A DNA stretch of 8,282 nt from Nitrosomonas eutropha. Its GTDB lineage: Bacteria; Pseudomonadota; Gammaproteobacteria; Burkholderiales; Nitrosomonadaceae. Positions 1 through 7,463 of this stretch are shown here, piece by piece. Numbering within the stretch: position 1 is the first letter of the stretch; the number at the start of each line of letters is the position of its first letter. Position numbers and translations under genes: made by a program. Location of the stretch: assembly GCA_014584635.1 (NCBI GenBank), contig JACTML010000096.1, positions 1-8,282 on the forward strand, written 5' to 3'. A model generated the notes under the pieces. That model saw nothing but the letters and a program-made list of their open reading frames with translations. It was not told where the DNA came from and made no database searches.

Positions 1-288
1 GCTGTGGCTGTAACGAATGAGGGAGATACGCAAGAGAAGCCGGGTCTGCCGGAAGGGCACATAGTCAAGTCGCCAATGGTGGGCACTTTTTATCGTGCTT
101 CAGCTCCGGGCGCAAAGCCATTTGCTGAAGTTGGCCAGCAAGTAAAGCCCGGGGATACGTTGTGTATCATTGAGGCCATGAAGCTGCTTAATGAAATCGA
201 AGCTGACAAGGGGGGTAAAATCAAAGCGATTTTACCGGAGAATGGTCAGCCGGTTGAATATGGCGAACCACTATTTGTTATCGAATAA
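1..288 (+). CDS. accB: Biotin carboxyl carrier protein of acetyl-CoA carboxylase (3' part)
   Basis: The frame is open from the first base and ends at TAA 286-288, giving 95 C-terminal residues; the true start lies upstream of the window. The domain is a complete biotinyl/lipoyl fold: [10 protein letters not shown] near its start, then the biotinylation motif EAMK, with the target lysine codon at 181-183 (residue 61 of this fragment). The 'thumb' signature of AccB-type carriers (SAPGAKPF) is present between them. AccB carries carboxybiotin from AccC to the carboxyltransferase AccA/AccD in the cytoplasm, for malonyl-CoA synthesis. accC follows after 71 bases, the usual accBC arrangement. The GTG at position 4 is internal and is not a plausible start. 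The missing N-terminal part is normally a short leader and a Pro/Ala-rich linker. Confidence 0.97.
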   Translation, partial: AVAVTNEGDTQEKPGLPEGHIVKSPMVGTFYRASAPGAKPFAEVGQQVKPGDTLCIIEAMKLLNEIEADKGGKIKAILPENGQPVEYGEPLFVIE

Positions 289-300
289 TGATCTTTTGGA

Positions 301-320
301 GAATATTGGTTTGAATATTC
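301..320 (+). other. AT-rich hairpin in the accB-accC gap
   Basis: GAATATT (301-307) and AATATTC (314-320) form a perfect 7-bp inverted repeat around a 6-base loop. It sits immediately before a strong Shine-Dalgarno-like GGAGGG (321-326), which is 33 bases upstream of the accC ATG and so too far to serve it directly. The stem has only one G-C pair and is weak. It has no following T-tract, so it is not an intrinsic terminator. A role in accC translation or mRNA processing is possible but only inferred. Confidence 0.4.
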
Positions 321-359
321 GGAGGGTTATCCAGGCAAGATTTTTATCGGTTGATTTAT

Positions 360-1718
360 ATGTTTGAAAAAATATTGATTGCGAATCGTGGAGAAATAGC
401 TTTGCGCGTCCAGCGGGCATGCCGGACTATGGGTATCAAGACTGTAGCGGTTCATTCAGAAGCGGATGCTGAAGCCAAGTATGTCAAACTGGCGGATGAG
501 TCGGTTTGTATTGGCCCGGCAGCTTCTGCGCAAAGTTACCTGAATATTCCCGCCATTATCAGTGCTGCGGAAGTAACGGATGCTGAGGCTATTCACCCGG
601 GTTACGGATTCTTGTCCGAGAATGCCGATTTTGCGGAAAGGGTGGAGAAGAGCGGTTTTTTCTTTATTGGCCCCCGGCCGGATACGATTCGTCTGATGGG
701 GGACAAAGTCTCCGCAAAACGTGCCATGCTGCAGGCAGGTGTTCCCTGCGTTCCGGGTTCAGAAGGTGCATTGCCGGATTCACTGGATGAAGTCAAGAGA
801 ATTGTCAGAGAGATTGGCTATCCAGTCATTATCAAAGCAGCAGGTGGTGGTGGCGGGCGCGGTATGCGCGTTGTGTATACGGAAGCCGCGCTCTCAAATG
901 CAGTGATTACCACGCGCAATGAAGCTCAGGCTGCGTTTGGTAATCCGGTGGTTTATGCGGAAAAATATCTGGAAAATCCACGCCATATTGAATTTCAGAT
1001 ACTGGCAGATGAATACGGTAATGTTGTTCATCTGGGCGAGAGAGACTGCTCCATGCAACGCCGTCATCAGAAGATTATTGAAGAAGCCCCGGCGCGAGGT
1101 ATTTCAGCCAAATTGCGTAACCAGATTGGTGAGCGATGTGTCGAAGCCTGTAAGCGCATTAATTACAGAGGGGTGGGAACTTTCGAGTTTCTTTACGAGA
1201 ATAATGAATTTTATTTCATTGAGATGAACACCCGGCTTCAGGTTGAACATCCGGTGACAGAAGCGGTTACCGGGGTTGATCTGGTACAGGCACAAATTCG
1301 GGTGGCGGCGGGAGAAAAACTTTCAGTCCAGCAAAAAGATATTGTAACCAGAGGACATGCCATTGAATGCCGCATTAATGCGGAAGATCCGTATAAACTG
1401 ACTCCTTCAGCGGGTCGTATCACGCAATTCCACGCACCGGGAGGACCTGGCATCAGGGTTGATTCCCATATTTATCATAATTATCGCGTTCCTCCTTACT
1501 ATGATTCCATGATCGCCAAGGTAATTGCTTATGGCGATAACCGCGACCTTGCAATTGCGCGCATGCGTATTGCGCTTACTGAAATGATTATTGAAGGAAT
1601 CAAGACCAATATTCCGTTGCATCTGGATCTTCTGGCAGACTGCAATTTTGTATCTGATTCTGTTTCCATTCACTATCTTGAGAATAAGCTTGCGCTATAC
1701 AACAAAAAAACGACTTGA
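360..1718 (+). CDS. accC: Biotin carboxylase subunit of acetyl-CoA carboxylase
   Basis: A full-length 452-residue ATP-grasp enzyme; E. coli AccC has 449. It carboxylates biotin on AccB using ATP and bicarbonate. From the N-terminus it shows the biotin carboxylase entry domain ([15 protein letters not shown]), [10 protein letters not shown] at 80-89, the glycine-rich ATP loop [11 protein letters not shown] at 160-170, EKYLENPRH at 201-209, and [13 protein letters not shown] at 289-301. Recalled from the E. coli protein, the ATP and catalytic residues K116, K159, H209, K238, E276, E288, N290, R292, E296 and R338 all occur here at the same numbers. I chose ATG 360 because the protein then begins [12 protein letters not shown], the family norm. 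An in-frame TTG at 351 would add only three residues. No Shine-Dalgarno sequence lies at normal distance. The gene ends in TGATG. Confidence 0.98.
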   Translation: MFEKILIANRGEIALRVQRACRTMGIKTVAVHSEADAEAKYVKLADESVCIGPAASAQSYLNIPAIISAAEVTDAEAIHPGYGFLSENADFAERVEKSGFFFIGPRPDTIRLMGDKVSAKRAMLQAGVPCVPGSEGALPDSLDEVKRIVREIGYPVIIKAAGGGGGRGMRVVYTEAALSNAVITTRNEAQAAFGNPVVYAEKYLENPRHIEFQILADEYGNVVHLGERDCSMQRRHQKIIEEAPARGISAKLRNQIGERCVEACKRINYRGVGTFEFLYENNEFYFIEMNTRLQVEHPVTEAVTGVDLVQAQIRVAAGEKLSVQQKDIVTRGHAIECRINAEDPYKLTPSAGRITQFHAPGGPGIRVDSHIYHNYRVPPYYDSMIAKVIAYGDNRDLAIARMRIALTEMIIEGIKTNIPLHLDLLADCNFVSDSVSIHYLENKLALYNKKTT

Positions 1719-1750
1719 TGTATGGTGAAGAAATCGGCTACGCAGATTGA
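1718..1750 (+). other. 10-codon mini-ORF bridging accC and prmA (speculative)
   Basis: The accC stop TGA (1716-1718) shares its A with an ATG (1718-1720). That ATG opens a frame reading [10 protein letters not shown], which stops at TGA 1748-1750, two bases before the prmA ATG at 1753. prmA has no good Shine-Dalgarno sequence, so ribosomes could in principle re-initiate twice along this chain. A frame this short can easily arise by chance, and nothing else supports expression of the peptide. Confidence 0.25.
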
Positions 1751-1752
1751 CT

Positions 1753-2694
1753 ATGTTCTGGCGCTCTTTGACTTTTAAAGTTGGATCAGATTACGTTGAT
1801 GCGGTAAGTGATCTGCTGCTGGAACAAGGGGCACTGTCAGTTGATGTGCATGATGCAGGCGAAGGAACAGACCAGGAGCAACCTTTATTTGGTGAGCCTG
1901 GTTCACCTCCGGAGCAATTCTGGCGCCAGGCTGAGGTAACAGTACTGTTGGAAGAAGGTGCTGATATCGACAAAGTCATGCATAAGGTTGCTGAAGTAAC
2001 CGGGCTGCCTGAATTGCCCGAATATCGATTGGTACAAATCCAGGAGCAGGATTGGGTCAGATTGACACAGGCACAGTTTGAGCCAATCAAAATTTCATCA
2101 CGTTTGTGGATTGTTCCGTCCTGGCATGATTTACCCGATCCTGCGGCGATTAATCTGCGCCTGGATCCTGGACTGGCTTTTGGCACCGGTAGCCATCCGA
2201 CCACGCAGCTGTGCCTGAACTGGCTGGATGAATTTCTTCAACCGGGAGACAGCGTGCTTGATTATGGTTGTGGTTCCGGAATTCTGGCGATTGCAGCATT
2301 AAAACTGGGCGCTGATCGGGTAACCGGCGTGGATATCGATCCAAATGCTATTACTGCCAGCCTTGAAAATGCCCGGATCAATGCGTGTGATCCGGATAAG
2401 CTGGTATTCACCACGGCACAATCCTCATCCGAAGGCGTAAGCGATATCAATAGCGAAAAGTTTTCTGCTACCGTGGTAGTGGCCAATATACTGGCTAATC
2501 CGTTGATCATGCTGGCTCCGGTTCTGATGCGGGCCTTGCAGCCGGGTGGGCGTGTTATTCTTTCAGGAATACTGGAAACCCAGGCAGATGAGGTTCTGCA
2601 GGTTTACAGTGCATGGTGTGATATGCGGATTGCTGCAGAAAATCAGGGTTGGGTATTGCTTACTGGTCGAAAATTAGCCGCCAGTACACTATGA
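1753..2694 (+). CDS. prmA: Ribosomal protein L11 methyltransferase
   Basis: A 313-residue class I SAM-dependent methyltransferase, slightly longer than the roughly 293 residues of the E. coli protein. PrmA trimethylates ribosomal protein L11 in the cytoplasm. The N-terminal substrate-recognition domain (about 1-115) is followed by the family signature [13 protein letters not shown] at 139-151, SAM motif [10 protein letters not shown] at 168-176, the acidic motif GVDIDPNA at 192-199, and the catalytic-region motif NILANPL at 245-251. ATG 1753 gives the usual start ([10 protein letters not shown]). The only other in-frame choice before a stop is TTG 1747. accC ends 34 bases upstream, and the stop overlaps the next gene's start as ATGA. 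accC-prmA adjacency is common in betaproteobacteria. Its SAM cofactor is made by the metK product further along. Confidence 0.95.
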   Translation: MFWRSLTFKVGSDYVDAVSDLLLEQGALSVDVHDAGEGTDQEQPLFGEPGSPPEQFWRQAEVTVLLEEGADIDKVMHKVAEVTGLPELPEYRLVQIQEQDWVRLTQAQFEPIKISSRLWIVPSWHDLPDPAAINLRLDPGLAFGTGSHPTTQLCLNWLDEFLQPGDSVLDYGCGSGILAIAALKLGADRVTGVDIDPNAITASLENARINACDPDKLVFTTAQSSSEGVSDINSEKFSATVVVANILANPLIMLAPVLMRALQPGGRVILSGILETQADEVLQVYSAWCDMRIAAENQGWVLLTGRKLAASTL

Positions 2695-3452
2695 CGCTGG
2701 TTACGCGCTGTCCTGAATGTCATACGGTTTTTCGTCTGGCAGGGGTGCAGTTACATCTGCACAATGGTGAAGTGCGTTGTGGACAGTGTAAACAGGTATT
2801 CAATGGCTTTGTTGAACTGATAGCTGTGCCTGATACGTATATTCGACCGGTGACGTTATCTCTTCAACCAGCCCCGGATCAACTGGCGTTTGATAATGCA
2901 GCAGCTGTACTGATTACTGAGCCAGAGACACAGCTCCCCGCTGATGATTTTGGTATCCAGCAGCAAGATTCATCGAAAATCTCCTGGCTTTGGCTGATAC
3001 CTAACGTAATGTTACTGATATTGCTGCTGGGGCAGGTTGTACATACCTACCGCACGGAAATATTCGTTGCTTTTCCTGAATTGCGGCCAGCTCTGAATGA
3101 ATACTGTAATTTGATGCTGTGCGAAGTTAATTTGCCGCGCCACCTTCATTTGTTGAGCCTGGAATCATCAGATTTACGTATCAGCTCTTCTTCTGATCCT
3201 GATGTGGTGGAGCTCTCGGCGATTATTCGTAATCACGCACCATTTCCACAGGAGCTGCCGGCGTTATTGCTGACGCTGACAGATATTAACGAAGAACCGC
3301 TTGCCAGCCGCGTTTTCGCTGCGAAGGATTATCTGGATTCTGCTGTTGATCAATCAGCGTTTGCGGGAGAAAGTGAGATACATGCCCAATGTTTCCTGAA
3401 TACACATCAACTCAACGCAACCGGTTACAAACTGGAATTATTTTATCCATGA
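2691..3452 (+). CDS. Membrane-anchored zinc-ribbon protein with DUF3426 domain
   Basis: A 253-residue protein of unknown function. The N-terminus is a zinc-ribbon 'finger' of the MJ0042 type: CPEC at 7-10 and CGQC at 30-33 supply four cysteines, with the characteristic TVFRL and QVFNG flanks. An acidic, low-complexity linker (about 45-95) leads to one transmembrane segment at about 98-118 ([19 protein letters not shown]). A C-terminal DUF3426-like domain (about 120-253) follows, so the ribbon is probably cytoplasmic and the DUF3426 part periplasmic. ATG 2691 overlaps the prmA stop by four bases (ATGA), which implies translational coupling and decides the start. A longer in-frame reading from GTG 2649 would lie inside prmA and is unlikely. 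Such proteins commonly follow prmA in betaproteobacteria. No function is claimed here. Confidence 0.88.
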   Translation: MTLVTRCPECHTVFRLAGVQLHLHNGEVRCGQCKQVFNGFVELIAVPDTYIRPVTLSLQPAPDQLAFDNAAAVLITEPETQLPADDFGIQQQDSSKISWLWLIPNVMLLILLLGQVVHTYRTEIFVAFPELRPALNEYCNLMLCEVNLPRHLHLLSLESSDLRISSSSDPDVVELSAIIRNHAPFPQELPALLLTLTDINEEPLASRVFAAKDYLDSAVDQSAFAGESEIHAQCFLNTHQLNATGYKLELFYP

Positions 3453-3485
3453 GCAGATGAATGATAATGCCGGATCCTGTGAGTT

Positions 3486-4787
3486 TTATCTGGTATCAGC
3501 AACGTCCATTCGTGTTTTCTGGAATCTGCTGTTGAAGTAACGCTTAAGCCCACTTGATATTGCGTCAACCAGTTTGTTCTGATGAACTTCCGAATTAAGC
3601 TTGGTTTCTTCAACCCGATTGCTGATGAATGCAGTTTCCACCAGCACGGATGGAATGTCAGGTGATTTGAGTACTGCAAAACCAGCCTGTTCCACGTTCT
3701 TTTTATGCAAATGGCTAATTGTTCCAATTTCACTCAAAACGTGATTGGCCAGTCGAACGCTGTCATCAATGGTAGCATTCATAGATAGGTCAATCAGGGT
3801 TTGCTTCAGATAGCGATCCTTGTTATCCAGCTTGATTCCACCGATCAGATCAACCTCATTTTCTTTTCTGGCCAGCCAGCTGGCTGTAGTGGAAGTTGCG
3901 CCATTTTCTGATAAGGCATAAATCGAGGCACCATGTGCCTCTTTCCGTGGAGCAGCATCCGCATGTATGGATACAAACAGATCGGCATTGGCTTGTCTGG
4001 CCCTGGTACGGCGGCTGGCCAGCGGGATAAAATAATCGCCATCACGGATGAGCACAGCACGCATACCGGGCTCTTTGTCGATTCTTGCTTTGAGTTTCCT
4101 GGCAATGGCAAGCGTTATATTTTTTTCCATAGTTCCTTGCGGGCCAATCGCTCCCGGATCCTTGCCGCCGTGGCCGGCGTCAATTGCAACAGTAATTGTC
4201 TGCTTTCTTTCGGGTTTGGGGTTGATCGCTGCCAGAACAGCTTTGGAAGTCGGGGTGGAAACTGCTCCACGCTCACGGACAGTCGGCTCCGGTTTTTTTT
4301 GTATTAACGCGATGAGTGGATCTTGTTCCTGTGATTTTTCTGACGGTTTCTTCGATGGATAAAGATCCAGTACCAGTCGATGCCCAAACTGGTCTACGGG
4401 GTCAAGTGCAAACGCCTTGTGTATCGCATCGGTTTTTAATTCCACAACCAGTCTGACAGTCTGCGCGTTAAAGTTGCCAACCCTTAATGCGCTGACCAGA
4501 AGATCCTGTGATTCAGTCCTGGCAGGCAGAGTCTTGAGCACATCGGACAATGAAATGTTTTCCATGTCCATCACGATTCTTCGAGGTGATTTAAGCGTGC
4601 TGACAGAATATTTGACTGGCTTGTTCGATTCCAGTGTCAAACGGGTATATTCAGGCCCGGCCCAGTAACGTGCCGCCGTAATTTGACTATCCGCTGATGC
4701 CGTGCTGCTGTACAAGGCCAGCTGCAAAAAGATGGTCGTAACAAGAAATAGAAAAGAAAAGCAGTGTCTGATTCTGGGTTGATTCAT
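3486..4787 (-). CDS. amiC: Periplasmic N-acetylmuramoyl-L-alanine amidase (AmiC type)
   Basis: A 433-residue zinc amidase that cuts the bond between MurNAc and the stem peptide, needed for daughter-cell separation. Residues 1-32 form a signal peptide: basic N-region, hydrophobic core FSFLFLVTTIFLQLAL, and an ASA site with likely cleavage after A32. No twin-arginine motif is visible, so Sec export is inferred. An AMIN septal-targeting domain (about 35-143) and a charged linker (about 145-195) lead to the Amidase_3 domain (about 197-418). Zinc and catalytic residues are visible: H206 (DAGHGGKD), E221, H275 (SIHADA) and E384 (VLVETAFISN). ATG 4787 overlaps the tsaE stop (ATGA). An upstream in-frame ATG at 4820 has a better Shine-Dalgarno sequence (AGGA, 5-base spacer) but adds 11 residues before the signal peptide. 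The tsaE-amidase order matches yjeE-amiB of E. coli. Confidence 0.95.
   Translation of the reverse strand: MNQPRIRHCFSFLFLVTTIFLQLALYSSTASADSQITAARYWAGPEYTRLTLESNKPVKYSVSTLKSPRRIVMDMENISLSDVLKTLPARTESQDLLVSALRVGNFNAQTVRLVVELKTDAIHKAFALDPVDQFGHRLVLDLYPSKKPSEKSQEQDPLIALIQKKPEPTVRERGAVSTPTSKAVLAAINPKPERKQTITVAIDAGHGGKDPGAIGPQGTMEKNITLAIARKLKARIDKEPGMRAVLIRDGDYFIPLASRRTRARQANADLFVSIHADAAPRKEAHGASIYALSENGATSTTASWLARKENEVDLIGGIKLDNKDRYLKQTLIDLSMNATIDDSVRLANHVLSEIGTISHLHKKNVEQAGFAVLKSPDIPSVLVETAFISNRVEETKLNSEVHQNKLVDAISSGLKRYFNSRFQKTRMDVADTR
4293..4300 (-). repeat. A8 homopolymer inside the amiC linker
   Basis: On the coding (minus) strand eight consecutive A bases encode the end of a Gln codon and two Lys codons (LIQKKPEP, residues about 161-168). 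They lie in the disordered linker between the AMIN and amidase domains. Slippage here would cut the catalytic domain off. The tract is directly visible; any functional slippage is unproven. Confidence 0.6.
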
Positions 4788-5260
4788 TCGGCTATCTGTT
4801 TCTGCCAAAGTGATAAGCATTGTTTTCCTGCCCCCGTTTCCGCCTTGAGTTCAGCGATTCTTTTTGTTTCAGAATAGTTGATCTGTATTTTCAGATCAGC
4901 TGTATGCAGAAATTCTCCTGCTTTTTCAGGCCATTCAACCAGACAGATGGATTTCCGATTAAAATATTCCCTGAAACCTGCCTCTTCCCACTCTAATGGA
5001 TCATTGAATCTATAAAAATCAAAGTGATACAAGTATAACTCTGAAAGTTTATAGATTTCAACCAAGTTATAAGTTGGACTTCTTACCTTGTCATGATGTC
5101 CCAGTCCCCTCAATATTCCGCGTGCAAGTGTGGTTTTACCGGCTCCCAGTTCGCCATAAAGAAACAAGGTCAGGCCAGGGTGAAGTACCACTGCGAGTCG
5201 TTCCCCCAAGGATACGGTTGCGGCTTCATCATCAAGCTGTACGGTATAAGAAGGGAACAT
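4784..5260 (-). CDS. tsaE: tRNA threonylcarbamoyladenosine biosynthesis ATPase TsaE
   Basis: A 158-residue P-loop ATPase (YjeE family, usually about 150-165 residues). It works with TsaB and TsaD to install the t6A modification at A37 of ANN-decoding tRNAs in the cytoplasm. Visible motifs are Walker A GELGAGKTT (36-44), the family switch-like SPTYNLVEIY (61-70), HFDFYR (79-84), EWEEAGFREYF (90-100) and the Walker B-like strand ICLVEWPEKAG (105-115). The start ATG at 5260 lies 17 bases after the upstream dehydrogenase stop and has no clear Shine-Dalgarno sequence, so translation may depend on the upstream gene. Its stop overlaps the amiC start by four bases. An inverted repeat lies in its last third (4877-4900). 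Confidence 0.96.
   Translation of the reverse strand: MFPSYTVQLDDEAATVSLGERLAVVLHPGLTLFLYGELGAGKTTLARGILRGLGHHDKVRSPTYNLVEIYKLSELYLYHFDFYRFNDPLEWEEAGFREYFNRKSICLVEWPEKAGEFLHTADLKIQINYSETKRIAELKAETGAGKQCLSLWQKQIAE
4877..4900 (-). repeat. Inverted repeat within tsaE
   Basis: TGATCTG (4879-4885) and CAGATCA (4892-4898) form a perfect 7-bp stem with a 6-base loop. On the plus strand an outer G-C pair and a wobble extend it to 9 bp; on the transcribed minus-strand RNA that wobble becomes an A-C mismatch. No T-tract follows on the minus strand, so it is not a terminator. It lies about 90 bases ahead of the amiC start. Confidence 0.45.
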
Positions 5261-5277
5261 CTGGTTACAGATAGAGA

Positions 5278-5976
5278 TTACCAGGGAACAGGTTGTCCAT
5301 CATAGGCAAAAAACTTGCCTGTATCAGCGGGTATGATGCTGCCCAGAATTTTTTTCATGCCCATCACACTCTGCTTTGTCGAAATTAATGCGCCACGTCC
5401 TCCCATATCGGTTTGCACCCAACCCGGGTGCAGTAATACAGAAACAATACCGCGCGGCTGCAGATCAATAGCGAGACTTTTGGCCACCATGTTTACAGCT
5501 GTTTTGCTGGTTCGGTAAATATAGCTGCCGCCACGCTGATTGTCGTCGATACTGCCCATCTTGCTGGTGATAGTAGCAATAGTTTTCAGTTGGCTGCAGG
5601 CAATCTGTTCAATCAGTGCTTCGACCATTTTGAGCGGAGCGAAAGTATTAACTTTAAAAGTTTCCATCCAATCATTGTAATTAATATGGCCAAACTCTCC
5701 ATTTTGTGCGGATGGATAAATACCCGCATTATTAATCAGCACATCAATGGGCAGGTCTCGCAGCTTGTGTGACAACTGATCGATTTCAGCGAGTTTGCAT
5801 ACATCGAGCGGATGGATGGAAAAGCGGTTTTTGTATCGATCAGCCAGCTTGTTCAGCGCTTCAGCCTGTAGTGGTTGCCGGCAGCAGGCCACTACCTGCC
5901 AGCCGTCTTCTGCATATTGTGTAGCGAACTCCAGGCCAATTCCTCGACTGGCGCCGGTAATCAGAACGGTATTCAT
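5278..5976 (-). CDS. Short-chain dehydrogenase/reductase (C-factor/sniffer-like)
   Basis: A 232-residue classical SDR with a Rossmann fold. The NAD(P)-binding motif TGASRGIG is at 7-14, NNAG at 82-85, catalytic N110, a serine in the SKMGS stretch (S138 or S142), and the YxxxK pair Y154/K158. C32-R33 after the second strand (VVACCRQ) favours NADPH, but this is inferred. The stretch ITSKMGSIDDNQRGGSYIYRTSK resembles the C-factor/sniffer carbonyl reductase-like subgroup, whose substrates are mostly unknown. The start is well supported: AGGAG on the minus strand at 5986-5982, five bases before ATG 5976. It is the first gene of a probable operon with tsaE (17-base gap) and amiC. No role in tRNA modification or cell-wall work can be deduced from position alone. 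Confidence 0.9.
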   Translation of the reverse strand: MNTVLITGASRGIGLEFATQYAEDGWQVVACCRQPLQAEALNKLADRYKNRFSIHPLDVCKLAEIDQLSHKLRDLPIDVLINNAGIYPSAQNGEFGHINYNDWMETFKVNTFAPLKMVEALIEQIACSQLKTIATITSKMGSIDDNQRGGSYIYRTSKTAVNMVAKSLAIDLQPRGIVSVLLHPGWVQTDMGGRGALISTKQSVMGMKKILGSIIPADTGKFFAYDGQPVPW

Positions 5977-6267
5977 AAAAACTCCTGTTGCGGATCAGGT
6001 AACCGGTATTTTCCGAATATGTTGCAATGGAAAAGCAGAGGGTTATTGTATCCGTACTACCCGATCCGGATAGGAATCAATAAAAAGAACGATGATTTTC
6101 AAATGGATTTCTGGAATAATCCGGTTACTCAACAAATGGTACTTTAAGATAATTCTGGCATGGTATTTGAATAAACAACGGCGATCTTTACCTCTAAATT
6201 CAAAGCTGGTTTTGTGCTTGCTTGAGTATTATCTCATTCATATCCAAATTTAATTAACAAACTAACT
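5977..6267. other. Divergent intergenic region between the SDR operon and metK
   Basis: 291 bases without a credible gene. It must hold promoters for the minus-strand operon and for metK, but none is clear. Partial candidates are TACAAT on the minus strand (plus 6045-6050) without a good -35; GATAAT (6149-6154) and TATTAT (6227-6232) on the plus strand, also without good -35 boxes; and a sigma-54-like TGGCATG-N4-TTGA (6156-6170) that lacks the usual GC at -12. Structure seen: GTAACCGG (5999-6006) inverted as CCGGTTAC (6121-6128), a TATCCG/CGGATA stem (6049-6054, 6067-6072), and the 8-bp palindrome ATCCGGAT (6064-6071). The last 30 bases before metK are A/T-rich with no Shine-Dalgarno sequence. 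I recognise no SAM riboswitch here. Confidence 0.6.
5982..5986 (-). promoter_or_regulatory. Shine-Dalgarno sequence of the SDR gene
   Basis: AGGAG on the minus strand, with a 5-base spacer to ATG 5976. It fixes the start of the dehydrogenase. It is one of only two strong, well-spaced ribosome binding sites at the chosen starts in this window; ahcY has the other. Confidence 0.75.
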
Positions 6268-7431
6268 ATGAGTAACTACCTTTTTACTTCTGAATCTGTA
6301 TCTGAAGGGCATCCTGATAAGGTGGCTGATCAGATATCCGATGCCATTCTCGATGCCATCCTGCAGCAGGATCCACATGCGCGTGTTGCCTGTGAAACCA
6401 TGTGCAGTACAGGATTGATCGTTTTGTCAGGTGAAATAACGACACATGCCACAATTGATTACAACGTGATCCCGCGTGATACGGTGCGTGAAATCGGCTA
6501 TACCAGTTCTGAAATAGGTTTTGATGCAAGCACCTGCGCTGTACTGACCGCCTTCAACAAGCAATCACCTGATATTGCTCAAGGTGTAAATCGCAGCAAA
6601 GAAGAAGAAATGGATCAGGGGGCGGGGGATCAGGGGCTGATGTTTGGTTATGCCTGTGATGAAACGCCGCAACTGATGCCGTTGCCAATTTACTATGCGC
6701 ATCGTCTGGTGGAGCAGCAGGCGAAACTGAGAAAAAGCGGAAAATTACCGTGGCTGCGTCCGGATGCTAAATCCCAGGTTTCAGTACGCTATGTGGATGG
6801 ACAGCCTAAGAGTATAGAAACGGTGGTTATATCAACCCAGCATGATCCGGATATTTCTAACGGTGATCTGTCTGAAGGAATTATCGAGGAAATTATCAAG
6901 CCTGTTTTGCCGGCAGAAATGCTCAGTGAACATATTCAATATCTGATCAATCCTACCGGCCGTTTTGTGGTGGGCGGGCCGATGGGAGATTGCGGACTGA
7001 CCGGGCGCAAAATTATTGTGGATACTTACGGTGGTACGGCGCATCACGGTGGTGGTGCTTTCTCCGGCAAGGATCCCTCCAAGGTGGATCGTTCAGCCGC
7101 TTATGCTGCGCGTTACGTGGCGAAGAATATTGTGGCTGCTGGTCTGGCGCGTAAATGTGAAGTTCAGGTAGCTTATGCAATTGGCGTGGCCAGGCCGGTT
7201 TCGCTGATGGTGGAAACTTTTGGCACAGGCAGGGTTTCGGATGAAAAACTCGTCGAACTGATCACCCGGAATTTCGACTTGCGTCCCAGAGCAATTATTC
7301 ACGAACTGGATCTGTTGCGCCCCATTTACGGAAAAACAGCTGCTTACGGCCACTTCGGCCGGGAAGAGTCCAGTTTTACCTGGGAAAAAACCGATATAGC
7401 GGAACGGCTTAAAGCGGATGCAGATATCTGA
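6268..7431 (+). CDS. metK: S-adenosylmethionine synthetase (methionine adenosyltransferase)
   Basis: A full-length 387-residue enzyme (E. coli MetK has 384) that makes SAM from methionine and ATP in the cytoplasm, releasing phosphate and pyrophosphate. Visible signatures are [20 protein letters not shown] near the start, with the ATP/Mg residues H15 and D17; the hexapeptide GAGDQG at 118-123; and the glycine-rich [19 protein letters not shown] at 261-279. ATG 6268 gives the family's normal N-terminus ([10 protein letters not shown]). No Shine-Dalgarno sequence precedes it; the leader is an A/T-rich stretch ending AACAAACTAACT, so initiation may rely on an unstructured leader. ahcY follows after 125 bases with a SAH riboswitch between, placing SAM synthesis and SAH removal side by side. 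Confidence 0.98.
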   Translation: MSNYLFTSESVSEGHPDKVADQISDAILDAILQQDPHARVACETMCSTGLIVLSGEITTHATIDYNVIPRDTVREIGYTSSEIGFDASTCAVLTAFNKQSPDIAQGVNRSKEEEMDQGAGDQGLMFGYACDETPQLMPLPIYYAHRLVEQQAKLRKSGKLPWLRPDAKSQVSVRYVDGQPKSIETVVISTQHDPDISNGDLSEGIIEEIIKPVLPAEMLSEHIQYLINPTGRFVVGGPMGDCGLTGRKIIVDTYGGTAHHGGGAFSGKDPSKVDRSAAYAARYVAKNIVAAGLARKCEVQVAYAIGVARPVSLMVETFGTGRVSDEKLVELITRNFDLRPRAIIHELDLLRPIYGKTAAYGHFGREESSFTWEKTDIAERLKADADI

Positions 7432-7463
7432 TTGTCATTATTCGTTTTAAACAAGGTTTCATT

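Noticed and set aside
328..336. DnaA-box-like TTATCCAGG
   Set aside because: Two mismatches from TTATCCACA, isolated, and with no other origin features nearby.
1791..2204. 137-codon minus-strand frame opposite prmA
   Set aside because: Ser/Pro/Cys-rich shadow translation of the opposite strand; the prmA motifs are on the plus strand.
3453..3485. Possible bidirectional terminator between the convergent blocks
   Set aside because: Only a 5-bp CAGAT/ATCTG pairing with a long loop was found, with no GC-rich stem or T-tract.
3933..4362. Plus-strand open frames antisense to amiC
   Set aside because: They lie wholly opposite a clear amidase with intact zinc motifs, and their translations show no recognisable domain.
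6049..6072. TATCCG/CGGATA stem as a terminator or operator
   Set aside because: The stem is 6 bp with a 12-base loop and is followed by A-rich rather than T-rich sequence; there is no independent support for an operator.
5999..6128. Widely spaced inverted repeat GTAACCGG/CCGGTTAC
   Set aside because: Eight bases separated by 114 can occur by chance, and no mobile-element gene or target duplication accompanies it.
5795..6147. Plus-strand frames running from the SDR gene into the intergenic region
   Set aside because: Mostly antisense to the SDR gene; Cys/Arg-rich shadow sequence with no recognisable family.
7421..7430. Perfect palindrome CAGATATCTG at the end of metK
   Set aside because: It lies in the final metK codons, is too short to be meaningful alone, and has no T-tract for termination.
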